Assembly: GCA_945860745.1 (NCBI GenBank)
Contig: CAMASH010000013.1
Location: 1-55,221 of the forward strand
Length of the DNA: 55,221 nt
Direction of reading: 5' to 3'
DNA from: Chthoniobacter flavus
GTDB taxonomy: Bacteria; Verrucomicrobiota; Verrucomicrobiia; Chthoniobacterales; Terrimicrobiaceae
Shown here: positions 27,576-35,871 of the stretch, one piece after another
How the letters are laid out: each line of letters begins with the position of its first letter
Numbering within the stretch: the first letter of the stretch is position 1
Notes under the pieces: generated by a model
Database searches by the model: none
What the model saw: the letters and a program-made list of their open reading frames with translations, nothing else
What the model was told of the DNA's origin: nothing
Program-made: the position numbers and the translations under genes

Positions 27576-28678
27576 GGGACGCGGTCGCATCCGTCTTCGC
27601 GACGGTGCTCGGGGCCATCATCGGATCGTTCCTCAACGCCTGCATCCACCGCATGCCCCGCGGGGTTTCCCTGCGCGAACCCCGCCGTTCGTTTTGCCCA
27701 TCCTGCCATCGCACGATTCCGTGGTTTGAGAATCTCCCGGTCGTGAGCTGGCTGGTTTTGCGGGGAAAATGTTCCGGCTGCGGCGCGAAAATTTCCGTCC
27801 GCTATCTCCTCGTCGAAATCCTCACCGCCGCGCTTTTTCTTTTGGCCTGGAGCCACTACGGACTGCCGCTCGCCCCCGTCTATTGGCTCTTTCTGGCCCT
27901 GCTCATCGCCGCCACCTTCATCGACATCGAGCATTTCATCATCCCCGACGAGATCACCTGGGGCGGCACCGCCGCGGGGATCATCCTCAGCGGCCTTATT
28001 CCGCAAATGATGGAGACGGACTCCCGGCTCACCGCTCTCGGTCTCTCGCTGGCAGGCGCCGTGCTCGGCTACGGGTTGCTCTGGGCCATTGTGGAATTCG
28101 GCAAGCTCGCCTTCGGGAAGAAACGGCACAAGTTTGAGCCGGCCGAACCCTTCACCTGGCACCGCGACGGCGACAAAGCCACCCTCACCGTGGGGGAGGA
28201 AACGCTTCTTTGGGAGGACATTTTCTCCCGCGAATCCGACGAACTTGTCCTCGAATGCACCACCGCCGCCGTGGCCGGAGGCGAACGCGAGAACGCCATC
28301 CTGCGCTTCCGCTACGACCGGCTGATTCTCGATGGCCAGGAAACCTCTCTCGACCAGCTTGAAACCGCCACCGGCCAACTCCGGGCTGTCACAATTCCGC
28401 GCGAGGCCATGGGATTCGGCGACGTGAAATTCATCGCCGCCATCGGCGCGTTCCTCGGTTGGAAGGCTGTTCTTTTCACCCTCTGCGCCGCCTCCATCAT
28501 CGGCTGCGTCGCCGCGCTGGCCGGCATCTTTCTGGCCCGCGACAAGGCCGGTTCGCGGGTGCCTTTCGGCCCCTTCCTCGCCCTCGGCGCAGCCATTTGG
28601 ATCTTCGGCGGGCAGGCCGTCTGGGACTGGTATTTCGGGATGTTCGGCGGACCCCGCCCCGGCCTGTTGGAATTTTGA
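27572..28678 (+). CDS. pilD: Prepilin peptidase (PilD/A24) with large insert
   Basis: 368 residues against about 270-290 for typical PilD. The N-terminal methylase-type region has two CxxC pairs (C42/C45, C67/C70). The aspartic protease residues are D118 in FIDIEHFIIPD and D284 in GFGDVKF. Between them, after about residue 180, lies an insert of about 90 soluble residues (FGKKRHKFEPAEPFTWHRDGD onward) not found in standard PilD. It cleaves type IV pilin or type II secretion pseudopilin leaders at the inner membrane. The gene overlaps gmhA by 4 bases. No pilin gene is in the window. Confidence 0.92.
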   Translation: MRDAVASVFATVLGAIIGSFLNACIHRMPRGVSLREPRRSFCPSCHRTIPWFENLPVVSWLVLRGKCSGCGAKISVRYLLVEILTAALFLLAWSHYGLPLAPVYWLFLALLIAATFIDIEHFIIPDEITWGGTAAGIILSGLIPQMMETDSRLTALGLSLAGAVLGYGLLWAIVEFGKLAFGKKRHKFEPAEPFTWHRDGDKATLTVGEETLLWEDIFSRESDELVLECTTAAVAGGERENAILRFRYDRLILDGQETSLDQLETATGQLRAVTIPREAMGFGDVKFIAAIGAFLGWKAVLFTLCAASIIGCVAALAGIFLARDKAGSRVPFGPFLALGAAIWIFGGQAVWDWYFGMFGGPRPGLLEF

Positions 28679-28717
28679 ATGCGACCGGATGCGATTCTGG
28701 TGTAGGTTTCTCCTTTA

Positions 28718-30559
28718 ATGCCCGCTGCTAAAAAACTTCCGTTTCTGCAACTTCTTCCGGCTTTCTGGGGTCCGTATCAGCAACTGGCCAGGTATCTGCG
28801 TCCCTACAAGACACGTTTTGCCCTCGGACTTTTCTTCGGCGTGCTCGCCGGATTGGTCAATGGCATCATCCCCGTCGTCCTCTACATCGTGGCCGGCAAA
28901 GGCCTGCCCAAGATCCCCTCGACCGGCAACTTCAAGCTCATGGAACACCTGCCCGACACCTCGGGCATCAGCCTCGAAGCCAAGATCGGCATCCTCATGC
29001 TTATCCCCGCCGTCGTCGTGGCCCGCGGGATTTTTTCCTACCTGAATTCCTACTGTCTGGCCTGGGTCAGCTTCCGCGTCTTGCGCGACATCCGCACCCA
29101 CCTCTTCAGCCACCTGATGTCGCAGTCGATGGCGTTTTTCACCCAGGCAAAATCGGGCAAACTGATTTCCCGCGTGATGAACGACGCCCGCATGGCCCAG
29201 ACCGCCCTGACCTCCATCGCGGGCGACGTCGTCAAAGCCCCCGTCTCCGTCGTGGTGAACATCATCGGCCTCGTCATCATCGACTGGCGCTTCAGCCTCA
29301 CCACCCTTGTCCTTTTTCCCATCTGCTTTTTTCCTGTCATTTTCTTCGGCAAAAAGGTCCGCCAGGCCGGCAAGAACGAGGAAAACGAAGCCGGACAAAT
29401 GGCGGTCATCCTGCAGGAAACCTTCGCCGGCATCCGCGTGGTCAAATCCTTCGCCCAGGAGCAACATCAAGTCGCGCAGTTCGACCAGTCCAGCCTCATC
29501 CAATGCCGCAACAGCATGAAGGTGCGCAAAAGCATGGAAATGGTCGGTCCCATGATCGAGTCCGTCTCCGCCCTCGGCGTCGTCCTCGCCCTCGTCTATG
29601 TCTATTATTTCCATGTGGACCTGGTGAAATTCGGAGCCCTCTGCTTCGGGCTCTTCATGCTCTATGATCCGGTGAAATCCCTCAGCCGCATCCCCATGCA
29701 GATGCAAAAATGCATGGCCTCCGCCACCAACATTTTTGACCTGATGAAACTCCAGCCCGCCATTCAGGACGCGCCCGATGCCGTGGCCATCACGTCCTGC
29801 CGCGGACATATCGTTTTCGACCATGTCAATTTTTCCTACAGCCACGACAAGCCCGCCGTGGGCAACATCATCCTCGATATCGAACCCGGCAAACAATACG
29901 CCCTCGTCGGTGCCAGCGGCGCGGGTAAGACCACCATCCTTGCCCTCATTCAGCGTTTCTACGATCCGCAGTCCGGCGCCATCACCCTCGACGGCCGCGA
30001 CATCCGCACCATTACCCAACACTCGCTCCGCCAGCACATCGGCATCGTCAATCAGGATACCTTCCTTTTCCACGACAGCATCTACGAGAACATCCGTTAC
30101 GGCCGCCTCGACGCCACCAAGGCCGAGATCGAGGCCGCGGCCAAGCTGGCCTACGCCCACGACTTCATCCTGGCCCAGCCCGACGGATACGACACCGTCG
30201 TCGGGGACAAGGGCTGCCTCCTCTCCGGCGGCCAGCAGCAACGCCTCGCCATCGCCCGCGCCCTGTTGAAAAATGCCCCCGTCCTTCTCCTCGACGAGGC
30301 CACCAGCGCCCTCGATTCCGAATCCGAGAAAATGATCCAGGCCGCCCTGGAACGCCTGGCCCACGGCCGCACCGTCATCGCCATCGCCCACCGCCTCTCC
30401 ACCATTTTGAAATCGGACAAGATTGTCGTGATGGACCACGGCAGCATCGTCGAAACCGGCACCCACCGCGAACTCCTCGAAAACTCCACCCTCTACCGCA
30501 AGCTCTACCAGATGCAGTTCCACCACCACGAGGAAGGGGAAACTCCGGTGCCCGCCTGA
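28718..30559 (+). CDS. MsbA-like ABC exporter (fused permease and ATPase)
   Basis: 613 residues. The transmembrane domain (about 30-345) has six helices. The nucleotide-binding domain has Walker A GASGAGKTT near 399, signature LSGGQQQRLAIARALL near 503, and Walker B PVLLLDEATSALD near 523, then the H-loop IAIAHRLS. The half-transporter works as a dimer. The neighbourhood (GmhA, glycosyltransferase) favours lipid A or glycolipid flipping as done by MsbA, but multidrug export cannot be excluded. The gap to the prepilin peptidase is 39 bases. Confidence 0.9.
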   Translation: MPAAKKLPFLQLLPAFWGPYQQLARYLRPYKTRFALGLFFGVLAGLVNGIIPVVLYIVAGKGLPKIPSTGNFKLMEHLPDTSGISLEAKIGILMLIPAVVVARGIFSYLNSYCLAWVSFRVLRDIRTHLFSHLMSQSMAFFTQAKSGKLISRVMNDARMAQTALTSIAGDVVKAPVSVVVNIIGLVIIDWRFSLTTLVLFPICFFPVIFFGKKVRQAGKNEENEAGQMAVILQETFAGIRVVKSFAQEQHQVAQFDQSSLIQCRNSMKVRKSMEMVGPMIESVSALGVVLALVYVYYFHVDLVKFGALCFGLFMLYDPVKSLSRIPMQMQKCMASATNIFDLMKLQPAIQDAPDAVAITSCRGHIVFDHVNFSYSHDKPAVGNIILDIEPGKQYALVGASGAGKTTILALIQRFYDPQSGAITLDGRDIRTITQHSLRQHIGIVNQDTFLFHDSIYENIRYGRLDATKAEIEAAAKLAYAHDFILAQPDGYDTVVGDKGCLLSGGQQQRLAIARALLKNAPVLLLDEATSALDSESEKMIQAALERLAHGRTVIAIAHRLSTILKSDKIVVMDHGSIVETGTHRELLENSTLYRKLYQMQFHHHEEGETPVPA

Positions 30560-30614
30560 TTTCCAACACTTACTCTTCCCCCTGAACCTAAACCTAAACT
30601 CGGAGAAAGAGGGA

Positions 30615-30684
30615 GTGTAAGTGTAAGTGTAAGTGTAAGTGTAAGTGTAAGTGTAAGTGTAAGTGTAAGTTTACGTGTAAGTGA
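30615..30684. repeat. Hexanucleotide tandem repeat (GTGTAA)n
   Basis: Nine perfect copies of GTGTAA (30615-30668), then a diverged copy, another perfect copy and the beginning of the next. The array lies in the gap between the ABC exporter and the GT2 gene, and the GTG of its last partial unit is a possible start codon of the GT2 gene. Copy-number change would alter promoter or leader spacing without shifting a frame. Confidence 0.9.
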
Positions 30685-31517
30685 AGACCACTCCCGCCAT
30701 GGCCGCCGCGACCGGGCGCTCCCCCGCTCCCCCGGCCCTCGGGCCGCCGCCGGACTCCGCCCGCCTCGTCATCCTGCCCAGTTACAACAGCGGCCCCCTT
30801 CTCACCCGCACCGCCCGGGCCGTCCTGGACGTCTGGCAACCCGTGTGGGTCGTCCTCGATGGCAGCACCGACGCCAGCGCGGCCGAAATCACCGCCCTCG
30901 CCTGCGCGTGCGACGGACTGCGCGTCCTTCGCCTCGAACACAATGCCGGCAAAGGCGCCGCCGCCCTCCACGCCATGCGCGAGGCCCTCGCCGCCGGATT
31001 TTCCCACGCCCTTCTCATGGACGCCGACGGACAGCACCCCGCCGGGAAAGTTCACGAGTTCATGAAGCTGTCCGCCCGGAATCCGCAGGCCATGATTTTA
31101 GGCGAACCGGTCTTCGGACCCGACGCCCCGCCCGAGCGGGTGAAAGGCCGCCGCATCGGCAACGGCTTCGCCAACTTCGAGACCCTCGGCGGCGGAATTC
31201 ACGACTCCCTCTTCGGTTTCCGCCTCTATCCGCTGGCCCCTGCCGTCCGCATCATGGAATCCATCCGCACCGCCCGGCGCTTCGATTTCGATACCGAGTT
31301 GGCCGTCCGGCTTTTCTGGGCGGGTGTCCAACCCATCAACCGTCCCGTGCCCGTCCGCTACCTGCCGCGGGAAAATGGCGGCGTGACCCATTTCAAATAC
31401 CTGCGCGACAACCTGCTCCTCGCCGGCACGCACCTGCGTCTGGGCCTGTCCCTGCTGCCCCGCCTCTGGTCCGTCTGGAAACTGCGGCAGCAGTGGCGGC
31501 GTAAACCCTCTCAATGA
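30681..31517 (+). CDS. GT2-family glycosyltransferase
   Basis: 278 residues from GTG 30681; ATG 30699 is equally plausible, and neither has a Shine-Dalgarno. The GT-A fold shows VILPSYNSGP, the nucleotide-binding VVLDGSTDAS, and the metal-binding MDADGQHP. A basic C-terminal helix (about 240-278) may bind the membrane, and there are no transmembrane helices. It resembles dolichol-phosphate-mannose-synthase-like transferases that load sugars on lipid carriers. The acceptor is unknown. Its leader holds the GTGTAA repeat array. Confidence 0.85.
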   Translation: MKTTPAMAAATGRSPAPPALGPPPDSARLVILPSYNSGPLLTRTARAVLDVWQPVWVVLDGSTDASAAEITALACACDGLRVLRLEHNAGKGAAALHAMREALAAGFSHALLMDADGQHPAGKVHEFMKLSARNPQAMILGEPVFGPDAPPERVKGRRIGNGFANFETLGGGIHDSLFGFRLYPLAPAVRIMESIRTARRFDFDTELAVRLFWAGVQPINRPVPVRYLPRENGGVTHFKYLRDNLLLAGTHLRLGLSLLPRLWSVWKLRQQWRRKPSQ

Positions 31518-31580
31518 TGGAGGGAAACGCTTCGTCGTTTCCATCGCAAAAAACGGGCCACGACGAAACGTTCCCCTCCA
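31518..31580. repeat. Inverted repeat TGGAGGGAAACG ... CGTTCCCCTCCA between convergent genes
   Basis: The left arm TGGAGGGAAACGCTTCGTCG (from 31518) and right arm CGACGAAACGTTCCCCTCCA (31561-31580) pair with one bulge. It lies between the convergent GT2 and UDP-glucose pyrophosphorylase genes and may terminate both. A sister copy with the same left arm lies at 41960-42042, again between convergent genes. Confidence 0.65.
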
Positions 31581-31593
31581 ACTTCCGCCAAGC

Positions 31594-32940
31594 TCAGGCG
31601 CGGAGCGTCACGTCGCCTTCGAATCGGTCCTTGGCGGAAAATTTTACCGGACCATGGACTTCCAACTTGCGGCAGTGGAGGAGCGAAGGCACGCCGCCGG
31701 CCAGGGCGGCGTCGAGTTGGTCCACCAGTTTGAAATGGTCGGGGTCGAGGGTGATCTCGGGTGGAATGTCGTGGCGTTCGGGGGCAAGGATGGCGCGGCC
31801 GTCGGGGGTGATGAGATAGGCGTCGGAACGCAGGGCGAGAAGGTCGGACGTCGTCTTGACCGGGGCGAAACGGCTGCGCGGAACGACCACAGCTCCGGCG
31901 GCGCCGTAACATTCGATGGCCGCGCCCATGGCGGTTTCGAGCTGATAGACGGCGGGGGATTTTTTGTCGCGGGGATCAACGGTTTTTTTGTTGCGGATGA
32001 CGGGGAGCGGCAGCAGGCCGCCGTTTTCGTCCAGGGCGGCGGCGAGGTGGTCGAGGCGCAGCCAGAGGTTGTTGGTGTTGAAATACCGGTGGCGGGTGAT
32101 GTCCTGGAAGGCGTCGAGGTCAGAATCGGGACATTGGGCGGACTCGCGCAGGAGGAGGCGTCCGTCGCCGGCCCGGAGGGCGAGGTGCCCGCCTTTGCGG
32201 TCAGCGGCGGTGCGGGCGGTGACTTCCATCACGAACGGTTTGCCGGAGGCGGCGAACCAGCGGAGCAGAGCGGGATCGAGGGTGGCGCCGAGGTTGTCGG
32301 CATTGCTGACAAAGAGATAGAGGAAGCCTTCATCGAGGAGCCGCTGCAGCAGGCCGGAGCCGAGGATGGCAGGATAGAGGTCGCCGTGGCCGGGCGGACA
32401 CCATTCCATCTCGGGGTCGGCGGGCCATTCCACGGGAGTGAGGGTGTCGGCGGCGATCTTGGGGACTTTGTTTTGCAGGAGTTCGAGTTTCCCGGGATCG
32501 CCCAGTGCCGGGTAGCGGGCAAGATGCGCCAGGGTGTCGGCGCTGGTGCTGAAGCTGTTCATCAGCAGGAAGCGGAGATCGGAGCCGGTCGCTTGGCGCA
32601 CGGCCAGGACCTGGCGGACGATGAGATCAAGGAAGGTGTCGCCGTCGCGGACGGGGAGGAGGGACTTGGCTTTTTCCAGCCCCATGCCGGTGCCGAGCCC
32701 GCCGTTGAGCTTGAGCACGACGGTTTTGGCCAGCAGGGCGGAGTCTCCGCTTTCCGCAACACCGGAGCAGATGTCCTCGGAACGCGGGAGGCCGGTGGCG
32801 GGGCGGATGGTGTCCTCCGCGAGGAGGCCGGTCTCGTTGGCGGCGAGGAGGTGGAACGAGCGCTCGAAGGCGGCCAGGGCGGCGGCGCTCAGGCCGGCGG
32901 CCTGCATTTTATCGCGGAAGGGAGTGAAGGTGGCGGTCAT
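31594..32940 (-). CDS. UTP-glucose-1-phosphate uridylyltransferase, eukaryotic (UDPGP) type
   Basis: 448 residues. The nucleotide-binding signature LNGGLGTGMGLEKAKSLLPV lies at about 77-96, with the uridine-site segment EWCPPGHGDLYP and FVSNADNLGA, and a C-terminal beta-helix part. This belongs to the UDPGP family shared with eukaryotic UGP2 and UAP, not to the bacterial GalU type. It makes UDP-glucose for glycans; UDP-GlcNAc pyrophosphorylase activity is a less likely alternative. It follows a START-like gene by 72 bases containing two hairpins. Confidence 0.9.
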   Translation of the reverse strand: MTATFTPFRDKMQAAGLSAAALAAFERSFHLLAANETGLLAEDTIRPATGLPRSEDICSGVAESGDSALLAKTVVLKLNGGLGTGMGLEKAKSLLPVRDGDTFLDLIVRQVLAVRQATGSDLRFLLMNSFSTSADTLAHLARYPALGDPGKLELLQNKVPKIAADTLTPVEWPADPEMEWCPPGHGDLYPAILGSGLLQRLLDEGFLYLFVSNADNLGATLDPALLRWFAASGKPFVMEVTARTAADRKGGHLALRAGDGRLLLRESAQCPDSDLDAFQDITRHRYFNTNNLWLRLDHLAAALDENGGLLPLPVIRNKKTVDPRDKKSPAVYQLETAMGAAIECYGAAGAVVVPRSRFAPVKTTSDLLALRSDAYLITPDGRAILAPERHDIPPEITLDPDHFKLVDQLDAALAGGVPSLLHCRKLEVHGPVKFSAKDRFEGDVTLRA

Positions 32941-32955
32941 TGAGAAAACCTGGAG

Positions 32956-33008
32956 GGACGCGGGCCCTCGCGTCCGTGGCCTGCTGGGGCGGCCAGGGCC
33001 TGCCGCCC
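32956..33008. repeat. Two GC-rich hairpins upstream of the UDPGP gene
   Basis: GGACGCG-6-CGCGTCC (32956-32975) and GGGCGGC-8-GCCGCCC (32987-33008) fill most of the 72-base gap between the START-like gene stop and the UDPGP start. No T-run follows. They could separate expression of the two genes or be interspersed repeats. Confidence 0.5.
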
Positions 33009-33012
33009 TCCC

Positions 33013-33612
33013 TTAACTTCCGGCCCGTTTCTCCGCCTCGGCCTTGATGGCGCGCACGGTGGCCTTGGCTTCGTTGAGGGCTGCATTCTTCATGCCGGGA
33101 AGGCTGGTGATGGGGACGCAGAGGTTGGTGTAGGAAAGAAGGGACTGGTTTTGACCATAGGGTTCAATGCGCAGGGAGCCATCGCTGGATTTGGCCAGGG
33201 GGGACTTGATCAGAGTCCAATCGACTTCGTAGGAAGCGCCATTGGTGATGTAGGTGTTGCGCACGGTGTAGAAGATTTTCCCGAGGATGGGAACTTTCGT
33301 GGTATATTGCACATCCTTGGAACCATCCGGGTTGGTCGCGAGGACGATCGCGGAAATCAAATTCGGCGTGTAACTGGGAGCCGCGGCGTAATCGTTGAAG
33401 AGAGCCTTCAGCACGGCGGGAGGCGCCTTGACCACTTGATAAAGCGAAAGCTGCGGCCAGGGCGCACCGGAGACACTCTTGCTTTTCACCACGATTTGAC
33501 CGGCGGCCAGTTCGTCGGTGGCCTGACGGGGAACTTCGTCGATCAGGGCAGCCCGGATGACCGTGCAACCGCACAGCAGAGCCAGAACGGCAGGTGGGAT
33601 GCGGCTGATCAT
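33013..33612 (-). CDS. Secreted START/SRPBCC-like protein
   Basis: 199 residues with a signal peptide (MISRIPPAVLALLCGCTVIRA). The body resembles the START/polyketide-cyclase fold of lipid-binding proteins: VSGAPWPQLSLYQVVKAPP, then FNDYAAAPSYTPN and VDWTLIKSPLAKSSDGSLRIEPY. It probably binds a hydrophobic ligand in the periplasm. A cysteine pair in the signal (LCGC) could be a weak lipobox. Function otherwise unknown. Confidence 0.72.
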   Translation of the reverse strand: MISRIPPAVLALLCGCTVIRAALIDEVPRQATDELAAGQIVVKSKSVSGAPWPQLSLYQVVKAPPAVLKALFNDYAAAPSYTPNLISAIVLATNPDGSKDVQYTTKVPILGKIFYTVRNTYITNGASYEVDWTLIKSPLAKSSDGSLRIEPYGQNQSLLSYTNLCVPITSLPGMKNAALNEAKATVRAIKAEAEKRAGS

Positions 33613-33659
33613 CCTGCGGTTCTATCCAACCCGGCACATTTTGCAAACCGAGAGGACGA

Positions 33660-34031
33660 TCAGGGCAAAGCGAGACGAAAGGCGGGAATGCGGGTGAAAA
33701 CCGCCTCGCCGTCCTCGGTGGTGCCGAAATAGGCCCCCTCGGCCACGGCCGCAGAGGCGACGATGTGGGTGCTGTTGTAGGAAAAGGTTTCCCCCGGTTC
33801 GAGGCGGGGAAACTCGCCCACCACGCCATCGCCCTCGACCGCCGTGGTCTCGCCGTTTTCCTCGCGCACGACCCACTTGCGCCCGCGAATGGTCACGGTC
33901 TCCCTCGAGTCGTTGCGGATGGTGATGGAGTAAATGAAACGGAACGGCTTGTCCGGCGGGCTCTCCAGGTCGGGGGCATGCGTGACCTCGTCAATGCTGA
34001 CGCTGAGCCCGGGCAGTTCGCGAATGGTCAT
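33660..34031 (-). CDS. apaG: ApaG-domain protein
   Basis: 123 residues, the standard ApaG length. The fibronectin-like fold shows FIYSITIRNDSRETVTIRGRKWVV, VEGDGVVGEFPRLEPGETFSYNS and GAYFGTTEDGEAVFTRIPAFRLALP. ApaG has been linked to divalent cation homeostasis and diadenosine polyphosphate metabolism, and its exact activity is unsettled. It lies 9 bases downstream of aspS and is probably co-transcribed with it. Confidence 0.93.
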   Translation of the reverse strand: MTIRELPGLSVSIDEVTHAPDLESPPDKPFRFIYSITIRNDSRETVTIRGRKWVVREENGETTAVEGDGVVGEFPRLEPGETFSYNSTHIVASAAVAEGAYFGTTEDGEAVFTRIPAFRLALP

Positions 34032-34040
34032 CGCGGGGGC

Positions 34041-35810
34041 TCAGGTCTTCTTTGTGACCTGGACGTAAAGCTCGCGCAGCTGCTTGGGGTCCACTTCCGC
34101 GGGCGAACCGGTCATCAACTCGACGCCGCGATTGTTTTTCGGAAACGCAATCACATCGCGAATGCTGTCCGCCCCGGCAATGAGCATGACCAAACGGTCC
34201 AGGCCGAGCGCGATGCCCCCGTGCGGAGGCGCACCGAAGCGGAAGGCGTTCAGCATGTGGCCGAACATGGATTTCTGTGTTTCCTCGCTCACCCCAAGCA
34301 CGCTGAACATCTTCGCCTGCAAATCGGACTCGTGAATACGCAGGCTGCCCCCGCCGATTTCCACGCCATTGAGCACGATGTCGTAGGCCACGGACCGGAC
34401 CTTGCCGTATTCGCCGGCTTCGAGCAGCGGAATGTCCTCCGCTTTTGGACGGGTGAACGGATGATGAATGGCGTGCCACCTCTGCTCCTCGGCGCTCCAG
34501 CCGAGGAGAGGAAAATCCACGACCCAAAGGAAATTCAACCGGGCGGGGTCCTTGACAAGTTTCTGAATCTCGGCCACCCGCAGTCGCACCCGGCCGAGCG
34601 TAAGACAGACGGTTTCCCACGTGTCCGCGCCGAAGAGAACAAGGTCGCCTTCTTCGAGACCGAGACGTTCGGTCAGGGCGGATTTTTCCGCGTCGGAGAA
34701 AAATTTGACGATGGGCGATTTCCATTCGCCGTTCTCGACCTTGATGAAAGCCAGGCCTTTCGCTCCGGCCAGTTTGGCCATCCCGGTAAGTTCCTCGATC
34801 TGCCCGGTGGTGATGCCGGCAAAGCCTTTCGCGTTGATGGCCTTGACCACGCCACCGGAATCCAGCGCGCCGCGGAAGACCTTGAACTGGCTCGCGCGGA
34901 ACACATCACCGAGATCGGCAATCTCCACCCCGAAGCGCGTGTCAGGCTTGTCGCTGCCGTAGCGGTTCATCGCCTCCTCGTGCGTGATACGCGGGAACGG
35001 TGCCGACAACGTGACCCCCTTGGCCTCCTGAAACACGGCGATCATCAATTTTTCCACCAGCGCGATGATGTCATCCTGATTGATGAACGAGGCCTCGACG
35101 TCGAGCTGGGTGAATTCCGGCTGACGGTCGGCCCGCAAGTCTTCGTCGCGGAAGCAGCGCGCGACCTGGAAATACTTTTCCACGCCCGCGACCATGAGGA
35201 GCTGCTTGTATTGCTGCGGGGCCTGCGGCAGGGCGTAAAACGATCCCGGGGTCAGGCGGGAGGGCACGAGAAAATCGCGGGCGCCTTCCGGCGTGCTCTT
35301 GGAGAGCACGGGGGTCTCGATCTCCAGAAAGCCTTCCGCGTCCATGACGTCGCGAATGGTTTTTGTCACACGGTGACGCAGGCGCAGGTTGCCGGACATT
35401 TCCGGGCGGCGCAGATCGAGATAGCGATAGGTCAGGCGCAGATCCTCGTTGGCTATGCGCTCATCAATCGGGAAAGGCAGCGGTTCGGCCTTGTTGAGGA
35501 TTTCGATTTCATCGGCCACGATTTCGATTCCGCCGGTGGCGAGCCTGGCATTCTCCGTTCCGGCCAGACGCGGAGCCACCTTGCCGGAGATTTTAATCAC
35601 ATCCTCGCTCCGCAGGTCGTGCGCACTGGCCGCCACATCGGCATGTTCTTCCGGCCGGAAAACAACCTGGGTAATTCCCTCCCGATCGCGGAGGTCAATA
35701 AAGATCACGCCGCCATGGTCCCGGCGGGAATCGACCCAGCCGCAAAGGCTGGCTCGTGATCCGGCGTCCGTCGCGCGCAAGGCGCCGCAATGATGTGTGC
35801 GATAAGTCAT
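34041..35810 (-). CDS. aspS: Aspartate-tRNA ligase
   Basis: 589 residues from the ATG at 35810, with the normal bacterial AspRS N-terminus (MTYRTHHCGALRATDAG). The OB-fold anticodon domain comes first (CGWVDSRRDHGGVIFIDLRD), then class II motif 2 (YFQVARCFRDEDLRADRQPEFTQLD), the bacterial GAD insert (about 300-420) and motif 3 (GIALGLDRLVMLIAG). Whether it is discriminating or also charges tRNA-Asn depends on the rest of the genome. hisS lies upstream with a repeat-filled 32-base gap. Confidence 0.97.
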   Translation of the reverse strand: MTYRTHHCGALRATDAGSRASLCGWVDSRRDHGGVIFIDLRDREGITQVVFRPEEHADVAASAHDLRSEDVIKISGKVAPRLAGTENARLATGGIEIVADEIEILNKAEPLPFPIDERIANEDLRLTYRYLDLRRPEMSGNLRLRHRVTKTIRDVMDAEGFLEIETPVLSKSTPEGARDFLVPSRLTPGSFYALPQAPQQYKQLLMVAGVEKYFQVARCFRDEDLRADRQPEFTQLDVEASFINQDDIIALVEKLMIAVFQEAKGVTLSAPFPRITHEEAMNRYGSDKPDTRFGVEIADLGDVFRASQFKVFRGALDSGGVVKAINAKGFAGITTGQIEELTGMAKLAGAKGLAFIKVENGEWKSPIVKFFSDAEKSALTERLGLEEGDLVLFGADTWETVCLTLGRVRLRVAEIQKLVKDPARLNFLWVVDFPLLGWSAEEQRWHAIHHPFTRPKAEDIPLLEAGEYGKVRSVAYDIVLNGVEIGGGSLRIHESDLQAKMFSVLGVSEETQKSMFGHMLNAFRFGAPPHGGIALGLDRLVMLIAGADSIRDVIAFPKNNRGVELMTGSPAEVDPKQLRELYVQVTKKT

Positions 35811-35819
35811 AAAGAAGTA

Positions 35820-35871
35820 GAACAAGCGTCCCGCTTGTTTCGTCAACCCTGAACAAGCGGGACGTTTGTTG
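35820..35871. repeat. Tandem palindromes AACAAGCG-TCC-CGCTTGTT at the hisS 3' end
   Basis: 35821-35839 is a perfect 8-bp-arm hairpin. 35852-35870 is a second copy with one mismatch (AACAAGCG-GGA-CGTTTGTT). The hisS stop codon (35843-35845) lies between them, so the last few HisS residues are encoded by the second palindrome. They may act as a processing or termination signal before aspS. Confidence 0.7.

Noticed and set aside
30615-30684. The tandem repeat as a CRISPR array
   Set aside because: Six-base units without spacers; no cas genes in the window.
30594-31055. A minus-strand frame ending in repeated Leu-His
   Set aside because: The LH repeat is the hexanucleotide array read in the other direction; the rest is antisense to the GT2 gene.
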